Assembly: GCA_965248735.1 (NCBI GenBank)
Contig: OZ252146.1
Span: forward strand, 1,984,001 to 2,048,000
DNA: 64,000 nucleotides
Source: Aldehydirespirator sp965248735
Lineage (GTDB): Bacteria; Actinomycetota; Acidimicrobiia; Acidimicrobiales; Aldehydirespiratoraceae
Direction: 5' to 3'
Shown: piece by piece, positions 54,860 to 63,100 of the stretch
Layout: every line of letters starts with the position of its first letter
How positions within the stretch are numbered: position 1 is the stretch's first letter
The notes under the pieces: generated by a model
Databases searched by the model: none
Told to the model about the DNA's origin: nothing
What the model saw: only the letters and a program-made list of their open reading frames with translations
Program-made: the position numbers and the translations under genes

Positions 54860-55741
54860 ATGAATCGAAACCCGATCATCACCTGCGCGGTGACCGGCGC
54901 GGGCGACACCGCCGGCAGGCATCCCGACCTGCCCATAACCCCCGAGCAGATCGCGACGGCTGCACTGGAGGCGGCTGAGGCGGGCGCGGCGATCGTGCAC
55001 ATCCACGTGCGCGACCCAGCCACCGGCAAGGGCTCCCGCGATGTCGACCTGTACCGCCGGGCATTGGAGTTGGTGCGGGCCGCCAACACCGACGTGATCA
55101 TCAACACGACTGCGGGCATGGGCGGCGACCTGCTGATCGGCGACCCCGACCCCTTCGACTTCCAGCCCGAGGGGACCGACCTGGTCAGCGGCCTGGCGCG
55201 CCTCGCCCACGTTGAGGCCCTCAAGCCCGACATGTGCAGCATCGACTGCGGCACGCTGAACTTCGGCGAGGGCCACCAGGTGTATGTGAGCACCCCGAAC
55301 ATGATCCGCGACATGGCCAAGCGGGTGCGGGAGCTCGGAGTCAAGCCGGAGCTGGAGATCTTCGACACCGGCCACCTGTGGCTGGCCAACACGCTGGTGG
55401 ACGAGGGCCTGGTCGACGATCCGCCATGGATCCAGCTTTGCACCGGCATCCCCTACGGCATGCCTACCGACGTGGGGCTGTTGGCCGCGCAGATCCGCCT
55501 GCTGCCTGCTGGCGCCGAGTTCACCACCTTCGCACTGTCGGCGCAGCAGATCCCGTGGGTCGCCCAGGCGGTCCTGCTCGGCGGCCACGTCAGGGTGGGC
55601 CTGGAGGACAACCTCTACTTGGCTCGGGGCGTGTTCGCCTCCAACGCCGACCTGGTGAACCGGGCGCGGGAGGTAGTGGAAGCAATGGGGGGCAGAATTC
55701 AGACTCCGGACCAGGCGCGTGAGACCCTGTCGCTCGGCTGA
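54860..55741 (+). CDS. BKACE family enzyme (3-keto-5-aminohexanoate cleavage-like)
   Basis: 293 residues. The TIM-barrel zinc site is visible in IVHIHVRDP, with the acid residues of INTTAGMGG and CSIDCGTLNFG, and GLEDNLYLARG near the C-terminus. BKACE enzymes condense a beta-keto acid with acetyl-CoA to give acetoacetate and a new CoA ester. Zn-ligand His residues appear intact. It starts 251 bases from proS, a stretch in which I see no gene or clear promoter. The formate dehydrogenase operon follows 43 bases after it and may be co-transcribed. Confidence 0.88.
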   Translation: MNRNPIITCAVTGAGDTAGRHPDLPITPEQIATAALEAAEAGAAIVHIHVRDPATGKGSRDVDLYRRALELVRAANTDVIINTTAGMGGDLLIGDPDPFDFQPEGTDLVSGLARLAHVEALKPDMCSIDCGTLNFGEGHQVYVSTPNMIRDMAKRVRELGVKPELEIFDTGHLWLANTLVDEGLVDDPPWIQLCTGIPYGMPTDVGLLAAQIRLLPAGAEFTTFALSAQQIPWVAQAVLLGGHVRVGLEDNLYLARGVFASNADLVNRAREVVEAMGGRIQTPDQARETLSLG

Positions 55742-55784
55742 GGTTCAGCGAAAGCCATGACGGACTGACGGTAAAGGAAGGACA

Positions 55785-57713
55785 ATGGGCGGACGATCAC
55801 GCGACAAGCGGCTGCCGCGGCTCACGACACCGATGGTGCGCGACGGTGGGCGGCTGCGGCCCGCCACCTGGGACGAGGCGCTGGACCGGGCCGCCGACGG
55901 CTTCCGGGCGGTGCTCGACCGCCACGGGCCCGACGGCTTCGGCATGTTCAGCTGCTCGAAGGCCACCAACGAGATGAACTACGCGGCCCAGAAGTTCATC
56001 CGCACGGTGATCGGGTCGAACAACATCGACTCCTGCAACCGAACTTGACACGCTCCCTCCGTCGTCGGTCTGGCGACAGTGTTCGGAGCGGGAGGCGGAA
56101 CCTCGTCATATGAAGAGGTCGAGCAGGCCGATGTGATCCTGCTGTGGGGCTCCAACGCCCGTGACGCCCACCCGATCTTCTTCCATCACGTCCTCAAGGG
56201 TCTCGCCAACGGCGCCCGCATGTATGCCGTCGACCCCCGCCGCACGTCCTCGGCCAAGTTCGCCGACCGCTGGCTGGGCCTGTCGGTCGGCACCGACATT
56301 GCGCTGGCCAACGCGATGGGGCGCGAGATCATCCACGCCGGGCTGCACAACCCCGACTTCATCGCCCACGCCACCCAGGGTTTTGAGGCCTATGCCGCCC
56401 ACGTCGAGTCGTACACCCTCGACTACGCCGCCGACGCCACGGGCGTGCCCGCGGAGGCCATCTGCGAGATGGCCCACGCCTACGCCACCGCGGACACCGC
56501 CCAGATCCTGTGGACCCTGGGCATCACCGAGCACCACAACGCGGTCGACAACGTGGTGTCGCTGTGCAACCTGGCCCTGCTAACCGGCCATGTGGGCCGC
56601 TGGGGCTCGGGGCTGGTGCCGCTGCGGGGCCAGAACAACGTTCAGGGCGGCGGCGACATGGGCGCGATACCCAACAAGTTCCCGGGTTTCCAGGACGTGG
56701 CCGACGACGCTGTGCGGGCCAAGTTCGAGACCGCCTACGGCACCGAGCTCAACGGCGTGCCGGGCAAGCACCTGACGCTCATGTTCGAGGCGATGGAGGC
56801 CGGCGAGCTGCGGGCCTGCTACGTGATCGGTGAGAACCCCGCCGACTCCGAGGCCGACGTCGAGCACGCTCGCAAGTTGCTGGCCGGTCTCGACATCCTG
56901 GTGGTGCAGGACATCTTCATGACCCGCACCGCGGAGATGGCCGACGTGGTGCTGCCCGCGTCGGTGGCCTGGGCCGAGTCCGACGGCACGGTCACCTCCA
57001 GCGAGCGGCGAGTGCAGCGCGTGCGCGCGGCAGTGCCCCCGCCGGGCCAGGCCCGCCACGACATCGACATCATCGGGGACCTGGCCCGACGCCTCGGCGT
57101 CGACTGGGGCCACCCCAGCTCCGAGGAGCTCTGGGACGAGGTGCGGTCGCTGTCGCCGATGCATGCCGGCATGTCCTGGGAGCGCCTCGAGGCATCCGGC
57201 GGCATCCAGTGGCCGTGCCCGAGCGAGGACCATCCCGGCTCGCTGTTCCTGCATGGCTGGCTGTGGGCCGACGACCTCGAGGGCCGCGACCCCGTGCTGT
57301 TCAGCATCACCGACCACGCTCCGCCCAAGGAGCGGCTCACAGACGACTTCCCGCTGCGGCTCACCACGGGCCGGGCCCTCGACTCCTACAACACCGGGGT
57401 GCAGTCCGGCGGCTATGCCTCGCCGATCCGCTACGGCGACGCCATCGACGTCAACCCGGCCGACGCCGCCGCGCTCGGCGTGGCCGACGGGGAACGGGTG
57501 CTGGTCAGCTCGCCGCGGGGCTCGGTGGAGATGGATGTGCGCCTGCAGCCGGACATTCCCGCGGGTCTCACATTCACGACGTTCCACTTCCCGGAGCTGG
57601 TGGACGCCAACGTGCTGACCAACGACGAGTGGGACCCGCGCTCGGGAACGGCGGAGTTCAAGGCGGCCGCCATCCGCATTTCCAAGCTCGAACCGGAACC
57701 CGCCACCGCCTAG
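55785..57713 (+). CDS. formate dehydrogenase alpha subunit, catalytic part, selenocysteine-containing
   Basis: One gene of 642 residues if the in-frame UGA at 56046-56048 is read as selenocysteine (Sec88). The context SCNRT-U-HAPSVVGLATVFGAG matches the Sec/Cys-His active site of molybdenum or tungsten formate dehydrogenases, and both sides are in the same frame. The remaining domains are the bis-MGD-binding regions (LWGSNARDAHPIFFHH, VIGENPADSEAD, ASVAWAESDGTVTSSERRVQ) and a C-terminal dinucleotide-binding domain (LTTGRALDSYNTGVQSGG). The usual N-terminal Fe-S domains are missing; they are encoded separately at 59480-60355. Good ribosome site (AAGGAAGGA). No selA, selB or tRNA-Sec gene is in the window. 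Confidence 0.88.
56046..56090 (+). promoter_or_regulatory. SECIS-like element downstream of the selenocysteine UGA
   Basis: Directly after the UGA the RNA can form an outer stem CGCTCC (56051-56056) with GGAGCG (56085-56090) and an inner stem GTCGTC with GGCGAC (56061-56077) closed by the five-base loop GGUCU. The same GGUCU apical loop, in a similar position, is found in the E. coli fdhF SECIS. In bacteria this element recruits SelB to insert selenocysteine. Confidence 0.75.
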
Positions 57714-57716
57714 CGC

Positions 57717-59483
57717 ATGACCGATCTCTATCTGGGCGCGGACCGCGCCACCGAGTCCGAGGCGGCTGCGGTCGACGCAGCGCTGCGCGCCCGGGGAGTG
57801 GACCCGGTTGTGCGTCCCGACACCGAGCGGCTCTATACCTCCGGCAGGGCTCGGCGCCGGGAGCGCCGCCATTACCTGCTGCCCGCGCTGCACGCCCTGC
57901 AGAACGCGGCCGGCTGGATCAGCCCCGGAGGCATCAACTACCTGGGCGAGGTGCTGGGCGTGCCCCCGGCCGAGGCCTACGGCGTGGCCACGTTCTATGA
58001 CCTGTTCCGCAACGAGCCGCCGGACCACGACGGCGACACCTTCCATGTGTGCGTAGACGCGGCCTGCCAGATCGCGGGCTACGACAGCCTGGCCTCGTCG
58101 GTCAGGGCCGAGGGCGGCCATGTGCACCTGGGGCCGTGCCTGGGCCAGTGCGAGCGGGCCCCCGCCCTGTTCGTGCAGGGGGCCGGCGGCCGCCCCGACT
58201 ATGTGCCCGCCGACGCCGAGCCCTTCGAGCTGCCCCAGGCCGGCGACCCGTCGCTACGTCTGCTGCGCCGCATCGGCGTGGCCGACCCCGAGTCGCTGGA
58301 GTCCTACATCGCCCACGGCGGCTACGAGGCGCTGCGACGGGCCGGGCAGATGGGAGCGGAGGCGGTTCTGGAGGCGGTGGCCGCCTCGGGGCTGTCGGGA
58401 CGGGGCGGAGCCGCGTTCCCGACCGGAGTGAAGTGGCGGGCCGTGGCCGCCGAGACCGGACGGCCCAAGCATGTGGTGGCCAACTGCGACGAGTCTGAGC
58501 CGGGCACATTCAAGGACCGCATCGTGATGGAGCACGACCCGTTCGCGGTGGTCGAGACCATGACCATCGCGGGGCTGGCAACCGGGGCGCGCCACGGCTG
58601 GATCTACATCCGGGGCGAGTACCCGCTGGCCACCGCCCGCCTGCAGGGCGCAATCGAGCGGCTGCGAACCGCGGGCCTGCTCGGCCCGGACGCGGCCGGC
58701 ACCGGCCACGACTTCGACATCGCCATCTGGCGGGGGGCGGGCGCCTACATCTGCGGCGAGGAGACGGCCCTGTTCAACTCCCTTGAGGGATTCCGGGGCG
58801 AGCCCCGCAACAAGCCCCCGTTCCCCACCACCCACGGCCTCTTCGGTGAGCCGACCGCCATCAACAACCCCGAGACCCTGCTGAACGTTCTCGACGTCAT
58901 CATCGAGGGTCCCGAGGCGTACCGCAGCCGGGGAACCGAGCGTTCGCCGGGCACCAAGCTGATGTGCCTGTCGGGGAACCTGCGGCGACCCGGCCTCTAC
59001 GAGGTGCCGTTCGGCACGACGCTCGGAGATCTGCTGGCGCTGGCCGGGGGCGTCACCGGCACCGGCGAACTGCAGGCGGTGCTGATGGGCGGGGCGGCCG
59101 GGTCGTTCGTCGGTCCCGACTCGCTGAGCCTTCCGCTGACCCTGGAGGACACCCGGGCCGCGGGCACCACCCTCGGCTCGGGCGTGGTGATGGCCTTCGA
59201 CACGTCGGTGGACATGACCGATGTGGTGGTCCGCATCGCCGAGTTCTTCCGCGACGAGTCGTGCGGGCAGTGCGTGCCGTGCCGGGTCGGCGCGGTCCGC
59301 CAGCACGAGACGCTGGTGCAGATGCAGAAGCGGGGCTCGCTGTCGCCGGCCCGCCGGGCCCTCATCGACGACATGGCCGAGGTGATGGTGGACGCCTCCA
59401 TCTGCGGCCTGGGCCACACCGCGGCCTCCGCGGTGCGTTCCGCCCTTGATCTGGGCCTGGTAGCGTCGGCGCCCTCGCAATGA
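57717..59483 (+). CDS. fused NuoE/NuoF-type NADH-binding subunit of formate dehydrogenase
   Basis: 588 residues. Residues ~45-160 are a NuoE-like thioredoxin-fold [2Fe-2S] domain (VCVDAACQIAG, then LGPCLGQCERAP). Residues ~200-588 are NuoF-like, with the FMN/NAD site GRGGAAFPTGVKW and CDESEPGTFKDR, GAGAYICGEETALFNSLEG, and the [4Fe-4S] cluster ESCGQCVPCRVG ending with DASICGLG. It would pass electrons from formate oxidation to NAD. The fusion of NuoE and NuoF in one chain occurs in other soluble NAD-dependent formate dehydrogenases. It starts four bases after the catalytic subunit and overlaps the Fe-S subunit by ATGA. Confidence 0.92.
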   Translation: MTDLYLGADRATESEAAAVDAALRARGVDPVVRPDTERLYTSGRARRRERRHYLLPALHALQNAAGWISPGGINYLGEVLGVPPAEAYGVATFYDLFRNEPPDHDGDTFHVCVDAACQIAGYDSLASSVRAEGGHVHLGPCLGQCERAPALFVQGAGGRPDYVPADAEPFELPQAGDPSLRLLRRIGVADPESLESYIAHGGYEALRRAGQMGAEAVLEAVAASGLSGRGGAAFPTGVKWRAVAAETGRPKHVVANCDESEPGTFKDRIVMEHDPFAVVETMTIAGLATGARHGWIYIRGEYPLATARLQGAIERLRTAGLLGPDAAGTGHDFDIAIWRGAGAYICGEETALFNSLEGFRGEPRNKPPFPTTHGLFGEPTAINNPETLLNVLDVIIEGPEAYRSRGTERSPGTKLMCLSGNLRRPGLYEVPFGTTLGDLLALAGGVTGTGELQAVLMGGAAGSFVGPDSLSLPLTLEDTRAAGTTLGSGVVMAFDTSVDMTDVVVRIAEFFRDESCGQCVPCRVGAVRQHETLVQMQKRGSLSPARRALIDDMAEVMVDASICGLGHTAASAVRSALDLGLVASAPSQ

Positions 59484-60355
59484 CCGAGACGACGATGCCA
59501 GTCAAGCCGGATTCGGGGACCGCGGTCACGCTCACCATCGACGGGAAGCCGGTGGAGGTGGCGGAGGGCTCCACCATCCACGCCGCCTGCGTCCAGGCCG
59601 GCATCGACACGCCCACGCTGTGCTGGGCCGAGAACCTGACCCCGGTCAACGTGTGCCGGGTCTGCGTGGTGGAGCTGGAGGGCTCCCGAGCGCTGGTGCC
59701 ATCGTGCTCCCGTCCCGCGGAGGACGGCATGGCGGTCCAGACCGACACCCCCCGGGTGCGCCACAGCCGCCGCATGGTGCTCGAGTTCCTGGGCTCGGGC
59801 GTGGACCTGAGCCAGGCCGACGACCTGCACGGCTGGATGGAGGAGTACGGCGCCGACCCGGACCGCTACAGCGACGAGGGCCACCCCGTCGAGCGGGTCG
59901 ACGAGCCGGTCAAGATCCAGGACGAGCTCTACATCCGGGACTACTCGAAGTGCGTGCTGTGCTACAAGTGCGTGGAGGCCTGCGGCGACGACGCCCAGCA
60001 CACCTTCGCCATCGCGGTGGCCGGCCGGGGCTTCGACGCCCGCATCTCCACCGAGTTCGACGTGACGCTGCCCGACTCGGCGTGCGTGTACTGCGGCAAC
60101 TGCGTGGGCGTGTGCCCCACCGGCGCGCTGCAGTTCAAGACCGAGTACGACCTGCGCCAGGTACAGGAGTGGCGCCCCGAGGACCAGACCGTCACCCGCA
60201 CCGTGTGCTCCTACTGCGGCGTGGGCTGCAACCTGGAACTGCACGTGCAGGACGAGCGGATTGTGAAGGTCACCTCGCCCGCCGACCATTCGGTGACCAG
60301 CGGCCACCTGTGCATCAAGGGCCGCTTCGGCTGGCAGTACGTCCACGGCGAGTGA
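59480..60355 (+). CDS. formate dehydrogenase alpha subunit, N-terminal Fe-S part encoded as a separate protein
   Basis: 291 residues. Cys48, 59, 62 and 76 form a plant-type [2Fe-2S] domain. Cys158/161/164/168 and Cys202/205/208/212 form two [4Fe-4S] ferredoxin clusters. Cys243/246/250/278 (CSYCGVGC ... LCIKG) form the [4Fe-4S] domain that normally begins the molybdopterin-binding part of FdhA. The chain then ends at FGWQYVHGE, which is exactly where a fused FdhA would continue with the sequence found at the start of the 55785-57713 protein. So the alpha subunit is split here, and the pieces are in reversed gene order. ATG overlaps the preceding stop. Confidence 0.88.
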   Translation: MTETTMPVKPDSGTAVTLTIDGKPVEVAEGSTIHAACVQAGIDTPTLCWAENLTPVNVCRVCVVELEGSRALVPSCSRPAEDGMAVQTDTPRVRHSRRMVLEFLGSGVDLSQADDLHGWMEEYGADPDRYSDEGHPVERVDEPVKIQDELYIRDYSKCVLCYKCVEACGDDAQHTFAIAVAGRGFDARISTEFDVTLPDSACVYCGNCVGVCPTGALQFKTEYDLRQVQEWRPEDQTVTRTVCSYCGVGCNLELHVQDERIVKVTSPADHSVTSGHLCIKGRFGWQYVHGE

Positions 60356-60386
60356 GACTGATCCTGGCGAGGACGGGCGACGGCGA

Positions 60387-61187
60387 GTGACCGGGTCTGG
60401 TGAGCCCGCCGCGCTCGAGGCCGCGGCCGAGCGGCTGCGGGCCGCGATGGCTGCCGGTGCGCCCTGCGAACCGGTACGCGGCCTGCTGGGCGAGTCGGCC
60501 GGCCCCGCGGCCGGGTACGCGGTGCAGCAGCTGAACACCGAGCACTGGCTCAGGGCCGGCAGGCGGGTGAGCGGCCACAAGGTGGGCCTCACCAACAAGG
60601 CCGTCCAGGAGCAGCTTGGCATGGACGAGCCCATCTGGGGCGTCCTGTACTCCGACAAGTGCCGCACCGACGGCGATGACATCGGCGGTACCGGACTGAT
60701 CGAGCCGCGGGTTGAAGTCGAGGTGGCGGTGGTGCTCGGCGCCGACCTGGACAAGGGCAGGCACACCGTGGTGGACGTGATCAGCGCTACGGCCTATGTG
60801 CTGCCCGCGCTGGAGATAGTCGACAGCCGCATCGCCTGGGACATCACCAGTGCCGACATGATCGCCGACAACGCGGGCAGCGGCCTCTACGTGCTCGGAA
60901 CCCGCCCGGTGCCGTTGGCCGCGGTCGATCTGCGTCGCGTCGAGATGGAGTTGACGATCAGCGGGAAAGCAGCTGCGACCGGCTCCGGTGCCGCTTGTCT
61001 GGGCAACCCCTTGAACTCTGTGCTGTGGCTGGCCGACGCCATGGGCCAGCGCGGCACCCCGCTGCGCGCCGGGGAGTGCATCATGACCGGCTCGCTCTGC
61101 CCCATGCGCCCGATCGCCCCCGGCGACGAGCTGCTGGCCGAGATCGCAGGTCTCGGCACGGTGTCGGCGACTATGGCCACCGGCTAG
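60387..61187 (+). CDS. 2-keto-4-pentenoate hydratase/FAH-family protein (MhpD-like)
   Basis: 266 residues. VSGHKVGLTNKAVQEQLG, the metal-binding IEPRVEVEVAVVLG (Glu-x-Glu), YVLPALEIVDSRI and GSGAACLGNPLNSVLWLADA are typical of hydratases and decarboxylases of the meta-cleavage pathway. It would hydrate a 2-hydroxypentadienoate-like compound or decarboxylate an oxo-enoate. GTG start, 31 bases after the Fe-S subunit gene. The remaining aromatic-degradation genes are not in this window, so its pathway is not known. Confidence 0.85.
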   Translation: MTGSGEPAALEAAAERLRAAMAAGAPCEPVRGLLGESAGPAAGYAVQQLNTEHWLRAGRRVSGHKVGLTNKAVQEQLGMDEPIWGVLYSDKCRTDGDDIGGTGLIEPRVEVEVAVVLGADLDKGRHTVVDVISATAYVLPALEIVDSRIAWDITSADMIADNAGSGLYVLGTRPVPLAAVDLRRVEMELTISGKAAATGSGAACLGNPLNSVLWLADAMGQRGTPLRAGECIMTGSLCPMRPIAPGDELLAEIAGLGTVSATMATG

Positions 61188-61248
61188 GGCGACCGGGCTT
61201 CCTCAGAGGACGCGAATCAGGCGTCGCGCCGCGGAGTCGAGGCACGCT

Positions 61249-61515
61249 TCAGCCGAAGAGGTCCGCCTGTGTTCCGGTTCTGACCAACACCAAGGCCTCG
61301 TCCCGATGTCCCCCAATCAGCAGCCAGTCCGGCTCTATGTGACACTCCCAGTACGCAGACCACTGCCCAGACAGGCGGTGAGGCCTGTTGCGGGCGGGAA
61401 GATCGCAACCCGACAGGAGCGCTTCGACGATGCTCCAGAGCTTGTCCAGGTCCTTGCCGCGCTTGGTCGCCCGCTTGAGGTCTCTCTCGAAGCGCTTGCT
61501 CGTCAGCAGGCGCAT
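61249..61515 (-). CDS. YafQ family type II toxin (mRNA interferase)
   Basis: 88 residues of the RelE/YafQ fold. The spacing KRFERDLKRATKRGKDLDKL, then HRLSGQWSAYWECHIEPDWLLI, retains the His and Asp residues used by YafQ for ribosome-dependent mRNA cleavage (PHRL, HIEPDW); the usual C-terminal His-x3-Phe is represented by TGTQADLFG, so the C-terminal catalytic His appears to be lost. It is three bases downstream of the antitoxin gene. Confidence 0.85.
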   Translation of the reverse strand: MRLLTSKRFERDLKRATKRGKDLDKLWSIVEALLSGCDLPARNRPHRLSGQWSAYWECHIEPDWLLIGGHRDEALVLVRTGTQADLFG

Positions 61516-61518
61516 GGC

Positions 61519-61776
61519 TCACCGCGTCGCCGTCTTGAGTTCTTCCAGGGTGGTGTACTCGGTTAGGCCAGCATCTGATTCGGCTTGGTGCAGCGCCTCG
61601 GTGGTGTCGGCGTTGGGGATCTTCACCTCGAAGGGCAGTCCTCGGTGCATCGTCACCTGTCTGTAGAAGAGAGTGATCGCCTCCGTGGCCGACAGTCCGA
61701 GCTCGCGGAACAGTGCTTCTGCTTGGTGCTTGAGTTCGGGTTCGACCCGGGCTCGGATCATTTCGGTCTTGGCCAT
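61519..61776 (-). CDS. RelB/DinJ family antitoxin
   Basis: 85 residues. An N-terminal ribbon-helix-helix (KTEMIRARVEPELKHQAEAL then GLSATEAITLFYRQV) is the DinJ/RelB DNA-binding domain. The C-terminal tail (HQAESDAGLTEYTTLEELK) would wrap the YafQ-like toxin. GGGAGG precedes the ATG. The pair would be autoregulated through the palindrome at 61800-61829. Confidence 0.9.
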   Translation of the reverse strand: MAKTEMIRARVEPELKHQAEALFRELGLSATEAITLFYRQVTMHRGLPFEVKIPNADTTEALHQAESDAGLTEYTTLEELKTATR

Positions 61777-61799
61777 CGTTCAACCTCCCGCACGCAACT

Positions 61800-61829
61800 C
61801 TAGTTGTTCCCCGAACGGGGAACAACTAG
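61800..61829. promoter_or_regulatory. 30-base palindrome upstream of the antitoxin gene
   Basis: CTAGTTGTTCCCC (61800-61812) pairs exactly with GGGGAACAACTAG (61817-61829) across GAAC. It lies 24-53 bases upstream of the dinJ-like start. It is the likely operator for ribbon-helix-helix autorepression. As RNA it could also form a strong 13-bp hairpin in the leader. Confidence 0.75.
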
Positions 61830-61870
61830 ATCGACCCTTTCCTGCCAGATCCCCTGAATGGCTCGTCACA

Positions 61871-63100
61871 CTACGCGGCGAGCAGCGCCTGCCTGGCGTG
61901 CTCACGCAACGCTCGCACTCTCGCCGCGACATAATCGACGCGCGCTAGCACCTCGCCGAGCGTGCCGGACAGGTCGAGCGCGACTACGTCAAGCCGCTTA
62001 CCCGAGTGTCTGACTACGTACGATGCCGCGTCGGCCTGACTCTGCGCGTACACCAGTAGTCCGCCCGGGAGATCGAGAGCGGTGGCATAGGCCAGCAATT
62101 GATACAAGTCCGCTCCCGGCACACGCTTGCCGGTCAGGTTCTTGTACTTGGCGTCGCCGACGAAGGTACAGGTCGTGCCATCCCACCAGGAAAGGTCGGG
62201 CTCCAGTCCTGCCAACCCATCCTTGTCGAGGGTGACTTTGGGAAGGCGTCGGTCGGAGCGCAGCTCTTCCTCGGACACGTCCAGCGCCTCGCGCAGGGCT
62301 ACTGTCAGGAACTCCTGGAACAGCTTGTTCATGTCCATCAGAAACCCGCGGGCGCGCACGTCCCCGCGGTCCGATCCGAACGCGCTGTGGCGCAGAACGA
62401 GCCGGGCGAGCCCGACGACGTCCCGGTAGTGCTCGTTGAGCCGGTCGAACCGGGCCTCGGGCACGTCGCCCGCCCCGAACTCGACCAGCGAGACCTGCTC
62501 CAGCATCCCCGCGACCCAGCTCAACCCTCTCCGCGCCTTGACGGAGCGAAGGCGCATCCTGCTCAACCGGCTTGCCGCGGCCCTCACGAGCCGGTTCTCG
62601 AGAATGTCGTCGGTGAAGTCGTCGTAGCGCACCTCGACCGGCAGCCCGACCCCGAACCGGCGCCGCATCTGGTCCTCGAGCCTGATCCGTCCCCGGACGG
62701 TCTGCAAGGCGTCCTCCTCTGTGCGGTACCCGTGCAGCAGCCCGCGGGCGAACGCACGATGGGCCTCGGAGGCGAGCGCTCTTGCGAGCACATCGGGGAG
62801 CTCCTCGCGTTCCCGGAAGTCGAAGATGTCCTGTCGTGGCTTGAACTCTCCCATCGCGTAGCAGGCCAGCGACAGCAGCCGGGGAATCCCGATCTTCGGC
62901 TCGATCAGCACCGACAGGTCGCCGATCTCGACCGCGCCCACCTTCTGGCGAGCGCTGACGCGATATGAGCGGTCGGTGTCTACGACCCGCTCGATCGACA
63001 ACTTCAGCGTGTCGGCTTCGCGAAGCAGCGTGTCGTGCTGGGAAGCCGAGAGCACGCAGTCGGTAGAGGCGTACTCTCTCAGGTTGACGTGGATCATCAC
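61871..63100 (-). CDS. McrC family protein, nuclease subunit of a McrBC restriction system
   Basis: 409 residues. The N-terminal part carries the McrC beta-rich adaptor (KVGAVEIGDLSVLIEPKIGI). The C-terminal part holds a PD-(D/E)xK nuclease site, read as LEPDLSWWDG ... FVGDAKYKNL. McrC cleaves methylated or otherwise modified DNA when driven by McrB. Its start overlaps the McrB stop on the minus strand. The YQLLAYATALDLPGGLLVYA segment is the usual helix after the nuclease core. Confidence 0.88.
   Translation of the reverse strand: MMIHVNLREYASTDCVLSASQHDTLLREADTLKLSIERVVDTDRSYRVSARQKVGAVEIGDLSVLIEPKIGIPRLLSLACYAMGEFKPRQDIFDFREREELPDVLARALASEAHRAFARGLLHGYRTEEDALQTVRGRIRLEDQMRRRFGVGLPVEVRYDDFTDDILENRLVRAAASRLSRMRLRSVKARRGLSWVAGMLEQVSLVEFGAGDVPEARFDRLNEHYRDVVGLARLVLRHSAFGSDRGDVRARGFLMDMNKLFQEFLTVALREALDVSEEELRSDRRLPKVTLDKDGLAGLEPDLSWWDGTTCTFVGDAKYKNLTGKRVPGADLYQLLAYATALDLPGGLLVYAQSQADAASYVVRHSGKRLDVVALDLSGTLGEVLARVDYVAARVRALREHARQALLAA

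Noticed and set aside
55785..57713. Frameshift or nonsense mutation in formate dehydrogenase
   Set aside because: Both parts are in the same frame, the stop is TGA at the Sec column, and a SECIS-like hairpin follows; selenocysteine explains it better.
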